Origin: Aegilops tauschii subsp. strangulata | Taxonomy: Eukaryota > Streptophyta > Magnoliopsida > Poales > Poaceae | Assembly: GCF_002575655.3 (NCBI RefSeq) | Contig: NC_053038.3 | Coordinates: forward strand, 140,074,885-140,138,884 | DNA: 64,000 bases | Reading direction: 5' to 3' | Part shown: piece after piece, positions 52,512 through 64,000 of the stretch | Position numbering within the stretch: position 1 is the first letter of the stretch | Layout: each line of letters starts with the position of its first letter | Made by a program: the position numbers and the translations under genes | The notes under the pieces: generated by a model | What the model was told of the DNA's origin: nothing | The model's database searches: none | Seen by the model: only the letters and a program-made list of their open reading frames with translations

Positions 52512-55500
52512 ATGTCTCGCCCGTGGACTCGCTCCATGCCCAATCAGCCAGAAGAGGTTTAAGGGACACAGACTAGCAACAATTTCACTCAGGGTCAGTC
52601 CAGTCAACACGACAGCGAAGCAGCCCTATCTCAAGTATGCCGTCTCTTCGAGCAAAGCCAGCAACAACACCGAGAGATGATAAATCATGTCATCAATATG
52701 GGAAACCACCGTGAGCCGTATCAACAGCATTCCAAGTTATCTGAGTTACAGAAGACTCGCCCCTCAACTTTTGCTCACACCGATAGGCCGCTGGAAGCCG
52801 ATGATTGGCTTCGTGACATTGAGAGGAAACTGATTATTGCTCAGTGCTCAGATCATGAGAAGGTGCTTTATGCACCACACAACCTTACTGGAGCAGCTGC
52901 AGCATGGTAGGAAAATTTCCTACACATGCATCCCAGTGAACACAACATCACCTGGGAAGAATTCAAGGAAGGCTTCCGTGGGGCACACATCCCCAGGAGC
53001 ATCCTAAAGATCAAGAAGAGAGAGTTCGATGACCTGAAGCAGAGAGGCATGTCAGTAACAGAATACAATGGTCAGTTTACCCAGCTGTCTCGTTATGCCT
53101 ACGACGAGCACATGACAGAAAGCAAGAAGATGGAAAAATTCCTGGACGGCCTGGCACCAGCACTAAGATGCCAACTGATTGTGCACACCTTCCCGGATTT
53201 TAAGACTCTGGTGGACAAGGCCATTACCTTGGAGAATGAGCGCCGTAGTCTGGAAGATATCCGTAAGCGAAAGAGGGACAAGACGACCCTTGCTCGCAAC
53301 AACCGAAGCAAGGCTGAGGTTCCACGGACGGACACAAGGAGATCCACGACTACTGATCCAAGACCCGTCGGACAGTTCCATGCCAGGGATAAGGAGTACA
53401 CATACCGTCCAGGGGTCACCTGCTATTCTTGTGGTCAAGAAGGGCACTATGCTAAACAGTGCCCAAAGCCAAGGAACTCGGCACCCAAGCCAAACAATGG
53501 TGGAAACAATCCGGCCCCCAAGCGCAACAATTTCAACCCCAACAACAACCACAAGAAGGGTCACCTGAACCATGTGAGCAGGGAAGAGGCGCAGAATGCC
53601 CTAGACATCGTGCTCGGTACGTTCCCTGTCAACACAGTACCTGCCACAGTTTTGTTTGATTCTGGAGCTTCCCATTCGTTCGTTTCGAAGAGTTTTGTTT
53701 TGCAACATGGTTTTCCGATACTCCCCTTGGAAAAATCTGTGGTCATCAAGTCCCCCGGAAATAAGCAAATCGCTCAAGGTTACTGCCGAGGAGTGGTCAT
53801 TGAGTTCGAAGGACTACAATTCCACGCGAATCTCATCGTGTTGGAGAGTAAAGGACTGGATGTCATTTTAGGGATGGACTGGTTGACCACCAACAAAGGA
53901 TTCATCGACTGTTTCAATCGGACCGTGATTCTCACTCACCATCACGGCAAGACAATAAGAGTTTCCGCTCAGGAAAGGCCACGATCACAACAACCAAAAC
54001 TGAACAAAATGGACATTTCTGAACTGAGAAAAGTTCCAGTGGTATGCGAATTTCCTGATGTGTTCCCTGAAGAACTACCAGGCATGCCACCAGACCGGGA
54101 GATAGAATTCAGCATCGAACTAGCACCTGGCACCGCTCCCATCTATAAGAAGCCTTATAGAATGGCACCCTCAGAATTGGTGGAGTTGAAGAAGCAGATA
54201 AAAGAGTTATTGGACAAAGGATTTATTCGAGCTAGCTCCTCAACTTGGGGTTCGCCTGTGTTGTTCGCAAAGAAAAAGGATGGGACACTGAGACTGTGTA
54301 TAGACTATCGAGCCCTCAATATGGTCACCATCAAAAACAAATATCCGATGCCACGGATAAATGATTTGTTTGACCAGCTCGCACAAGCCAAGGTATTCTC
54401 AAATATCGATTTGAGATCGGGATATCACCAATTGAAAGTACGGACAGAAGATATCCCCAAGACAGCATTCACTTCCAGATATGGGTTATACGAGTTTACA
54501 GTGATGCCTTTTGGACTAACGAACGCCCCCGCATATTTTGTCCACCTCATGAACAAAGTGTTCATGAAATTCATGGACAAATTTGTTGTGGTATTCATTG
54601 ACGATATTCTGGTTTACTCAAGGACACCAGAAGAGCATGCTGAGCACCTCAGAATTGTTTTGGGAGAATTGAGGAAACATCAGTTGTACGCCAAATTTAG
54701 CAAGTGCGAATTTTGGCTAAGACAAGTTGGTTTCTTAGGCCATATATTGAACCAAGAAGGTGTGGCCGTAGACCCAGAAAAGGTCAAAGCCATACTTGAC
54801 TGGAAGCCACCCGCCAACGTTACTGATGTGCGGAGTTTCCTAGGAATGGCCGGATATTACATTGAAGGATTCTCCACTGTGGCAAAACCAATGACACAGT
54901 TGCTCAAGAAGGACAAGAAGTTTACATGGACGGAAGCATGCGAGCAAAGCTTCCAAGAACTAAAGAAGAAGCTGACAACCGCACCGGTCTTAACTGTGCC
55001 AGATATACACAAGAGCTTTGAAGTGTATTGTGACGCGTCCCGAAAAGGTCTCGGATGTGTACTAATGCAGGATGGCAAAGTAGTCGCATATGCCTCACGG
55101 CAGCTGCGAAAACATGAGGAAAATTACCCAACACATGACTTGGAGCTAGCAGCAGTTATACATGCACTCAAGGAGTGGAGGCACTTTCTGTTGGGAAATC
55201 GCTGTGAAATATACACGGACCATAAGAGCCTCAAATATATCTTCACACAGCCAGAGCTAAATTTACGCCAACGATGCTGGTTGGAATTGGTCAAGGACTA
55301 TGATGTCGGCATTCACTACCATCCAGGGAAAGCAAATGTAGTGGAAGATGCCCTTAGTCGAAACCCCAGCCCGGACAATGACGGTCCGCAAAACTTGAGG
55401 CCTGAGTTTCAGAAAGAGTTCGCTAGGCTCAACATGATGTTAGTTTCTGAGGGCACCGTATCAAATCTGGAGATACAACCCACCCTGGTGGAACAAATTA

Positions 55501-56944
55501 AGAAGGCTCAACAGGGGCATCCCAGCATCGAGGGTATAAAGAAGAAAATGAACCTTGGTAAGGCTTCAGAGTTCGTCACTGACAGTGAAGGAACACTTTG
55601 GTACGGAGACAGACTTTGCGTACCTAACATTGAGGAACTCAAGCAACAAATCCTAACCGAAAGCCACACCGCTCCATACTCGATCCATCCTGGAGGAACC
55701 AAGATGTACAAGGACATTCAGGAAAGATTTTGGTGGCACGGTATGAAAAGAGATATAGCCACATTCATTGCTTATTGCGATTCATGTCAGCGCATCAAGG
55801 CCGAGCACAAAAGCCAGCAGGGCTACTCCAGCCAAACAGGATACCGGAGTGGAAATGGGATGAAATAGGAATGGATTTCATCGTCGGATTACCCCGATCA
55901 CAACGCGGGAATGACGCCATATGGGTCATCACAGACCGACTAACCAAGGTTGCTCATTTCATTCCCGTGAAGACTACCTACTCCACACAAAGACTGGCCA
56001 AACTTTATCTCTCCCGTATAGTTTGCTTGCATGGAGTCCCAAAGACTATAATATCAGACCGAGGCACACAATTCGTCTCCAAATTTTGGGATCACCTACA
56101 ACAAGCTCTGGGCACGCAACTAGCTTTCAGTACCGCATACCACCCTCAGACTGATGGACAAACTGAACGTGTAAATCAAATCCTAGAGGATATGCTAAGA
56201 GCCTGTGTGCTCACCTATGGATCCAGTTGGGAAGAGAGTTTGCCGTATGCCGAATTTGCTTAAAACAACAGTTACCAAGCCAGCTTGCAAATGGCACCTT
56301 TTGAAGCATTGTACGGACGGAGGTGTCGTACCCCACTGAATTGGTCAGAAACAGGTGACAGCCGTATCTTCGGCCTGGACATGCTTAAAGAGGCCGAGGA
56401 GAAAGTTAAACAAATCAGGGACACACTCAAGACAGCGCAGAGCCGACAAAAGAGCTAGTATGATCAGAAGCATCGTGAGGTCAGCTTTGAACCCGGTGAT
56501 TCCGTATACCTCCGAGTGTCTCCTATGAGGGGTCTGCAACGGTTCAAAATTAAGGGGAAGCTAGCCCCAAGATTTATTGGACCATTTCGGGTAAAGGCAC
56601 GAAGAGGCACGGTAGCCTACCAACTAGACTTGCTCAAGGAACTATCAGACGTCCATGACGTATTCCACGTCTCACAATTGAGAAAATGTGTGGGTAACCC
56701 GGATAAGCATGTACCTCATGAGAACATTGATATGCAACCAGATCTCACCTACAGAGAAAGACCAGTAAAAATATTGGAAGAGTCTGAACGGAGGACCCGT
56801 CAGAAAACGACAAAGTTTTTCAGAGTTCAGTGGAGCAACCACACTGAGGATGAAGCTACATGGGAAAGGGAAGATCTTCTCCAGGCAGAGTATCCATATC
56901 TATTTGAGGATCAGCAGAAATCTCGAGGACGAGATTTTTCCTAA
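52512..56944 (+). pseudogene. gag-pol polyprotein of element J with chromodomain, broken
   Basis: Starts MSRPWTRSMPNQPEEV at 52512, with stops at 52560-52562 and 52908-52910. It is then open from 52926 to 55868 with: gag ([14 protein letters not shown]), CCHC knuckle ([14 protein letters not shown], 53421-53462), aspartic protease (FDSGASHSF, Asp codon 53658), RT (FIDDILVYS, Asp codons 54600-54605), RNase H ([13 protein letters not shown]) and integrase HHCC ([18 protein letters not shown]). A frame change near 55810 moves the integrase core (MDFIVGLPRS, ISDRGTQF, HPQTDGQTERV) into another frame, which has stops at 56261-56263 and 56456-56458. The last 140 codons include a C-terminal chromodomain-like segment (FRVQWSNHTEDEATWERE), marking a chromovirus. 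In this class the chromodomain guides integration to chromatin. This copy is inactive. Confidence 0.88.
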
Positions 56945-56956
56945 GGGGGTAGGTGT

Positions 56957-59900
56957 TGTGACACCCAAGTTTTTATTTGTTTTTTTTTAAAAGATTTTTA
57001 TTTGACCTGAGGGAGGTGATCAAATTTTTTCTTCAAAAGAACTCTACCTTTCAAATATTTTTTTATGGCAAAAGTTTTATTTCTATTCACCCAAGATCTG
57101 TCTTTGGTCTTGGAGGTTCTTGCTTTTCATTTGGACTCAAGACAAAATACTTTTCACTTGGAATATGCCTTCTGAAAATCTCTTTGAAATTTGCACTATG
57201 GCTTTTGGAATAATCCTTTACCACTTTCAACAATTCCTTCTTGCCATGGCCTTAGTGCAAATACTCTCTCCTGACCCTCCCCTCATCTTTGGATCATGTT
57301 TGGCATCTAATCCAGCAAGTTGAACCTCCCCTATGATTATATTCCATTTAAATCTTATTCAAATAAATTTCTGTCTTCTATTCTATCCATTGGTGATTTA
57401 CAAAGGAACTCTACTTTCTGTTTTGATTTCTGCCCCCAAACCAACTCTCCTCCCTAGTCCTTTGAACCCTCAACCAAGATCCATGAAGATCCACTGGTCT
57501 TCAGTTCAAAATTTTCAAACTACACTTGCTGCAAGTTTGGACCAGATTTGTCAAATTTGATGAAATTCATTCAAAACTTCCTCCAAAAATTCCAAGTAAA
57601 ATCAGGCAGCCTCTGGGTGCATTGAGTGGTCACCTCACCAAGTTACAGCCCTAGAAATTTTTTTCTCATAGCCAAATCATTCTGTCGAGCACCTGCAGTG
57701 CATGGTCATTGTCAAGTTCAGAAAATTCAGAGAACAGTTCAGTGGCTTACTGTCGTTTTCTTCAGAGATGGTTGTCGATCTCGCCAGTGCCACTGTGTCG
57801 CCTTGCTCCTCATCCCCTCCCCCTTGTTCCTGCACCGCACGAACGCCTGGCACCTTGCGGACGTCGGCGACGAGCTGCAGAAGGTGCGCCGCCCCGTGAC
57901 CGACGCCAGCGGCGGCTTTGCGGCCGCCAGCGGGAGGCACGGCGCTGACGGCGCCACCCAGCGCCGCCCAAGCCACCGGAGCTCGCCGCGTGGTCTTCCA
58001 CTCCCCCGAACACGCTGCCGCTCTCGTCATGAACCGCAGGGCGCGGAGCGCGCTCTCTGCCGCCGTCGAGCCCGTGCGGCCATCTCACCGTGGACCGACG
58101 CCATTACGCCAAGACCAACTCCATTTAGCTGTGGAATGACACCAGTAACCTCCACTGATGCTGCCTGGCCACTCAAACCTCCTGCCAATCCACTGCATCG
58201 CCGTAATCGCTCGCCGGAGATTCTCCGTTCACGGCCACCCCATCGATCTGCCTATAAATAGAGGCCCCGAGCTTCAACTCGAGCACCCACCATCCCTGCA
58301 CTCCACCTAGAGCACGCCTAGCCACTGGAAGAGCCCCGAGGAGGTCTCCTTCCTCGACTCCGGCCGCCGCGACCCGCCACGGGAGCCAGCTCGATTCGCC
58401 CCCATGTGTGCACCTCCGCCTCCCTTCTCTTGCCAGTAGCTTCACCATGCATCCCTCCCTCTGACCCGCGCTTCAATTCGAACTTTGCAGCCCTCCACCG
58501 GAGTTCCCCACCATCACCCGAGCCGCCGTCCGCCGGAGATAGTGTCGCCGTCGACGTGGTGCTCCCCGTTGGTCGAGTCCACCACCCACCGACGCGGAAG
58601 AACACGCTGAAGCTCTTGGTACCCTCCGATCCTCCTAACTCGCCGTGGTTCGACGCCGGCGTCCACCGCAGTCTTCGGGCGCCGGCGAGCTTTTCAAACC
58701 TGACATGTGGACCCCGCATGTCAGCCTCTGTTCTATTCTTTCGCGAACCGTTTTCTGTTGGCGCCTTGGGGCAAATACGTTTTCTCTCTTGAGCTTGCAC
58801 ATTTCCAATCGAACCGTTTTCTGATTTCTCAGTTAAAACCCTGGAACTTTTCTGTTTCATTACAGATAAGTCCCTGGACAGAAACCTTTATAACTTTTTA
58901 AAAAAAGGGATTTTTGAGTGATTCTTTTTCTGACAACCTTCAAATTTTGTCTAGTTTTTTATGGGATTTATTTGAAAAATATTTGGAAAAGTTTCTGTGC
59001 ACGCGTTGGTTTTCACGTTAGTGCCCGTTTTCGTGATTGCCGTAGGTTCCGGAAGAGGTGACGGAGCCGCGAACTTCGCCGAGCTAGACTCCGACTTTTC
59101 CGAACCAGGCAAGCATGTTTGAACATTTGATATGATAAGTGTTTTGCATGTTTGCTTGAAAGTTTGTGCGTGGCATATGAGTGTCGGTAAATACCTCGTT
59201 GCTCGTAAGGCAACTACCCGTATGTCCCAAAGTTGCGATGATCTCTGATGAGAGATGGCCTAATCATGTGGTGACATGAAGGGCAACAAGGTGGTACTGT
59301 TGTAGCATACCAACCTTGCGTCATCCGACTTTCTCCGACGTTAATGTGGATGGAGTCACGTTATCGTTCTTTTCCTCGCATGTTCCAAAGTTGCGATGAT
59401 CTCTGATGAGAGATGGCCTAATCATGTGGTGACATGAAGGGCAGCAAGGTGGTACTGTTGTAGCATACCAGCCTCGCGTCATCCGACTTTCTCCAACGTT
59501 AACGTGGACGGAGTCACGTTATCGTTCTTTCCCCCTTCCGTGCTACCACATGTTTCATTTGCCAGGATGCGGTTTAGTAAGTTGGTAACCTCTTTCTGTG
59601 TACACACCAAACAGAGAGGCCGGGATGATGGTACCTTGGCCCAGGATTAAAGCTAGTCATCCGGTCAGGGGGCATGGGTGTTTCCGGTTGGGACCGAGAG
59701 GGGGGGCACCCCCTTAGAGCGCGCGTATAGAAATTTGATCCCATGCTACGCGAGGTTGTAGCCTCCCCGTCTCAAGGTTTTTCGTGAACGTTGCCGAGGG
59801 TGATCCCTGGCTTCGGAAGGTTGAATTGGGTGTGTACTGGTTAGACGTGTTTCTTCCAAAACACCGTAGACGGAACTAGTCCCCATGACTACTGAAATCC

Positions 59901-61068
59901 GTTGGCTGTGGTTAAGTACAAACTCTGCAGAGTCAATTCCTTCCAAGTCATCGTATCCATGATCAAGTAGTGAAATCAGTATATCCATATCTATCCGCGT
60001 GGAAAACTGTCCCCGGTGAACAAGCTCAAGTGGTAAATCCAGTTAAATTGTTATTCCTGTGGATGGACTAGCTTTATATTTGTCTCGTACTTGTGATAAT
60101 TTATGTTCCCGAAACTATTGTATTATTGAGCTAAAATATAAGCCCTTTATGTGACGTCGCACAGACGTCCGACTGTGGCGTGTTTTTGTTTCTTACATTA
60201 AATATAAGCCCTTTATGTGATGTCGCTCAGACGTCCGACTGTGGCATGTTCGTCTTTTATTTTTCTGTTATAAGACCTTTATGTGATGTCGCTCAGATGT
60301 CCGACTGTGGCATTATTATTATTCTTGCATTTTCCTCTCGAGGAGTCTTTCAGACACTCGTTTGGCACCAGTATTATTATGCTCGCAGTTTCCTCTCGAG
60401 GAGTCTTTCAGACACTCGTTTGGCACCAGTATTACTATTCTGCAGTTTCCGCTCGAGGCGTCATTCAGACCCTCGCTTGGCACCCAGTATTTATTATCTC
60501 TATGTCTGAGCGCACTGGATAAATTGTTCATATGCTTCATGTTTACATTTGTTATATCTTATGTCCGAACTGTCTTGCGAGTACTTTCATAGTACTCACC
60601 TGGCTTGTTGATTTGGCCAGATGTTGACGAAGGCGATCTCTTGGATGAAGAGTTTGATAGCGCGTCCGACGCCTAGAGGAGTCCCAGTCAGTCCGGCGCG
60701 ATCCCGAATATTGGTCACTTGTATTATACACGCTTCCGCCACCCGCAATAAGTCTCCTCGAGCCTCTCTCCGACGCTCGAAGAGCTGTAGTGTTCAGGAG
60801 TCATGTCACTCGCTTTGCGGTGATATTTCCACCACCGTTATTATCGTGAGTTAGTAGTATGCCACCCTATCCGCCGTCTCGTTTTATCGGCGTGCATGTA
60901 ATAAATTGTTGGGCAGTCTCCGCTCAACCTTGTATTATATTTAGTACTCCTGGTATTTTTCTTCTGTGACCAAGATATTGTCTACCAGTGAGAAGGAATT
61001 CTTCCTTACTGGTCCGTAAAAGGGATTGCTCTCTCAATAATTATTTTATTGATAAACCGGTCGTGACA
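56957..61068 (+). repeat. 3' LTR of element J (4112 bp), copy 2
   Basis: It starts TGTGACACCCAAGTTTTTAT after the polypurine-like tract of J and ends ACCGGTCGTGACA followed by TCTTT (61069-61073), the same 5 bp that flank copy 1. It includes the TATA box at 58253-58260, the 158-bp pair and both minisatellites. It differs from copy 1 by about 1.4% plus a few one- to two-base indels (by-eye count). Confidence 0.93.
58253..58260 (+). promoter_or_regulatory. TATA box in LTR of element J, copy 2
   Basis: TATAAATA followed by GAGGCCCCGAGC, as in copy 1. Confidence 0.5.
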
Positions 61069-61073
61069 TCTTT

Positions 61074-62156
61074 CTCCCCTAAAGCCTAATAAGGCCCATA
61101 TACTCCCGGGGGGGTTCTGGTAACCCCCCGGTACTCCAGTTAATGCCCGAGTTCACCCGGAACCATTCCGATGTCCAAACATAGTCATCCAATATATTGA
61201 TCTTTATGTCTCGACCATTTCGAGACTCCTCGTCATGTCCGTGATCATATCCGGGACTCCGAACAACCTTCGGTACATCAAAACACATAAACTCATAATA
61301 CCGATCGTCACCGAACGTTAAGCGTGCGGACCCTACGGGTTCGAGAACTATGTAGACATGACCGAGACACGTCTCCGGTCAATAACCAATAGCGGAACCT
61401 GGATGCTCATATTGGCTCCCACATATTCTACGAAGAGCTTTATTGGTCAAACCGCATAACAACATACGTTGTTCCCTTTATCATCGGTATGTTACTTGCC
61501 CGAGATTCGATCGTCGGTATCTCAATACCTAGTTCAATCTCATTACCGACAGGTCTCTTTACTTGTTCCGTAATGCATCATCCCACAACTAACTCATTAG
61601 TCACAATGCTTGCAAGGCTTATAGTGATGTGCATTACCGAGAGGGCCCAGAGATACCTCTGCGATACACGGAGTGACAAATCCTAATCTTGATCTATGCC
61701 AACTCAACAAACACCATCAGAGACACCTGTAGATCATCAATCACCCGGTTACGTTGTGACGTTTGATAGCACACAAGGTGTTCCTCCGGTATTCGGGAGT
61801 TGCATAATCTCATAGTAGGAGGAACATGTGTATAAGTCATGAAGAAAGCAGTAGCAATGAAACTGTAACGATCATAATGCTAATTTAACGAATGGGTCTT
61901 GTCCATCACATCATTCTCCTAATGATGTGATCCTGTTCATCAAATGACAACACATGTCTATGGTTAGGAAACATAACCATCTTTGATAAACGAGCTAGTC
62001 AAGCAGAGGCATACTAGGGACACTTTGTTTTGTCTATGTATTCACACATGTACTAAGTTTCCGGTTAATACAATCCTAGCATAATAATAAACATTTATCA
62101 TGAAATAAGGAAATAAATAATAACTTTATTATTGCCTCTAGGGCATATTTCCTTCA
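61074..62156 (-). repeat. Copia LTR of element I, second copy of the right segment
   Basis: Collinear with 49051-50134 with about a dozen substitutions and one single-base indel, ending CATATTTCCTTCA. The part of the copia LTR left of TCTTT is not repeated, so this copy is a partial LTR joined to LTR J. Confidence 0.9.
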
Positions 62157-64000
62157 ATCTCCCACTTGCACTAGAGTCAATAATCTAGTTCACATCGCGA
62201 TGTTATTTAACACCAATAGTTCACATCACCATGTGATTAACACCCATAGTTCACATCGCCATGTGACCAACACTCAAAGGGTTTACTAGAGTCAGTAATC
62301 TTAGTTCACATCGCCATGTGATTAACACCCAAAGAGTACTAAGGTGTGATCATGTTTTGCTTGCGAGGGAAGTTTAGTCAACGGGTCTGCCATATTCAGA
62401 TCCGTATGTATTTTGCAAATTTCTATGTCAACAATGCTCTGCACGGAGCTACTCTAGCTAATTGCTCCCACTTTCAATATGTATCCATGTTGAGACTTAG
62501 AGTCATCTGGATCAGTGTCAAAACTTGCATCGACGTAACCCTTTACGATGAACCTTTTGTCACCTCCATAACCGAGAAACATGTCCTGGTTCCACTAAGG
62601 ATAATTTTGACCGCTGTCCAGTGATCCCCTCCTGGATCACTATTGTACCCTCTTGCCAAACTCATGGTGAGGTACGCAATAGGTCTGGTACACAGCATAG
62701 CATACTTTATAGAACCTATGACTGAGACATAGGGAATGACTTTTCATTCTCTTTCTATTTTCTGCCGTGGTCGGGTTTTGAGTCTTTACTCAACTTCACA
62801 CCTTGCAACACAGGCAAGAACTCTTTCTTTGACTGTTCTATTTTTAACTACAAAAAACTTGTCAAGGTATGTACTCATTGAAAAAATTTATCATGCGTCT
62901 TGATCTATCTCTATAGATCTTTGATGCTCAGTATGTAAGCAGCTTCACCGAGGTCTTTCTTTGAAAAACTCCTTTCAAACACTCCTTTATGCTTTCCAGA
63001 AAATTCTACATCATTTCCGATCAACAATATGTCATTCACATATACTTATCAGAAAGGCTGTAGTGCTCCCACCCACTTTCTTGTAAATACAGGCTTCACC
63101 GCAAGTCTATATAAAACTACATGCTTTGATCACACTATCAAAGCGTACATTCCAACTCCGAGATGCTTGCACCAGTCCATAAATGGATCACTAGTGCTCA
63201 CACACTTTGTTAGCATCTTTTGGATTGACAAAACCTTCTGGTTGCATCATATACAACTCTTTTTTTAAGAAATCCATTAAGGAATGCAGGTTTGACATCC
63301 ATTTGCCAAATTTCATACAATGCGGCAATTGCTAACATGATTCGGACAGACTTTTAAGCATCGATACAAGTGAGAAAATCTCATTGTAGTCAACACCTTG
63401 AACTTGTCGAAAACATTTTTGCGACAATTCGAGCTTTGTAGATAGTAACACTACTATCAGTGTCCGTCTTCCTCTTGAAGATCCATTTATTCTCAATGGC
63501 TTACCGATCATCGGGCAAGTCAACCAAAGTCCACACTTTGTTCTCATACATGGATCCTATCTCAGATTTCATGGCCTCAAGCCATTTCGGGGAATCTGGG
63601 CTCATCATCGCTTCCTCATAGTTCGTAGGTTCGTCATGGTCAAGTAAAATGACTTCCGGAATAGGATTACCGTACCACTCTGGTGTGGATCTTATTCTGG
63701 TTGACCTACGAGGTTCGGTAGCAACTTGATCAGAAGTTTCATGATCATCATAATTAGTTTCCTCACTAATTGGTGCAGGAATCACTAGAACTGATATCTG
63801 TGATGAACTACTTTCCAATAAGGGAGCAGGTAGAATTACCTCACCAAGTTCTACTTTCCTCCCATTCACTTCTTTCGAGAGAAACTCCTTCTCTAGAAAG
63901 CATCCACTCTTATCAACAAAGATCTTGCCTTCGGATCTGTGATACAAGGTGTACCCAACAGTTTCTTTTGGGTATCCTATGAAGACTCACTTCTCCAATT
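62157..64000 (-). pseudogene. Copia pol of element I, second copy (RNase H, RT, integrase C-terminal region)
   Basis: Repeats 50135-51566 up to 63588, then continues without a break into the start of RT and the upstream linker, so this copy preserves the original arrangement. The minus frame 63947-63501 reads RRSTRIRSTPEWYG, a linker motif of copia pol, then NYEEAMMSPDSPKWLEAMKSE and KVWTLVDLPDDR, ending in a stop at 63501-63503. Upstream, near 63955-63990, GYPKETVGYTLY is typical of the integrase C-terminal region. RT beyond the stop is out of frame, with YVNDILLIG at about 63022-63062. The rest of the element, and its 5' LTR, lie to the right. Confidence 0.82.

Larger units (their letters stand above)
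51567..56956 (+). mobile_element. Internal region of element J (chromovirus, Tekay-type), 5' truncated
   Basis: Begins at an illegitimate junction with copia RT. Contains an extra ORF, gag-pol with chromodomain, the tract CCTAAGGGGGTAGGTGT, and leads into the 3' LTR at 56957. The 5' LTR and primer site are not attached here. Confidence 0.85.

Noticed and set aside
1..64000. tRNA, rRNA or other structural RNA genes
   Set aside because: None recognised; the tRNA-Asp-like matches at 35558 and 41329 are short primer-binding sites, not genes.

Overview
The window is repeat-dense grass nuclear DNA, almost certainly from a Triticeae genome (wheat, goatgrass, barley or rye). This rests on the mix of elements. 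There are Athila-type Ty3/gypsy LTRs opening TGATACGTC with tRNA-Asp primer sites, a BARE-1/WIS/Angela-like copia LTR ending TTCA on the plus strand, Tat-type gypsy elements with antisense reading frames, and CACTA transposons with internal tandem arrays. Family names are from memory and no database was searched. No intact host gene is visible. The nearest is a broken F-box/FBD gene inside a CACTA element.

I label ten elements A to J. A (1-2494): 3' end of a Tat-like gypsy element, with an uninterrupted antisense ORF and the 3' LTR. B (2496-11321): an Athila-lineage element with a truncated 5' LTR fused to protease, a decayed RT/RNase H/integrase, a coiled-coil extra ORF and a complete 3' LTR. 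C (11327-19372): right part of a CACTA element carrying a B3-like exon, a 247-bp array, a small ORF, a 505-bp array and the F-box/FBD pseudogene, ending in a CACTACTGCAGG-type terminus. D (19373-30053): a Tat-lineage element whose RT holds a 1.42-kb copia solo LTR. It has a large antisense, apparently spliced gene and a 3' LTR. E (30054-34027): CACTA-like DNA with a degenerate array and an (AC)n tract.

From 34028 rightwards the elements form a nest whose right halves lie outside the window. F (Athila LTR plus gag start) is interrupted at 35955 by G (Tat-like LTR, gag and antisense ORF, no pol). G is interrupted at 39744 by H (Athila LTR plus an intact gag-protease ORF). H is interrupted at 44266 by I (minus-strand copia LTR). 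I is interrupted at 44932 by J, a chromovirus with a 4.1-kb LTR.

The I/J portion is rearranged. A solo J LTR in I, with its TCTTT target duplication, is followed by 2.5 kb of I. This joins abruptly at 51566/51567 to the interior of J (extra ORF, gag-pol, chromodomain), then to J's 3' LTR with the same TCTTT, then to I again. The result is a 6.6-kb direct duplication offset by about 12.02 kb.

The reading frames belong to mobile elements that are mostly dead. The 693-residue gag-protease ORF of H and the 339-residue antisense ORF of A are the longest complete frames. The most unusual features are the spliced antisense gene of D, the gene-carrying CACTA, and the solo-LTR/full-element duplication.
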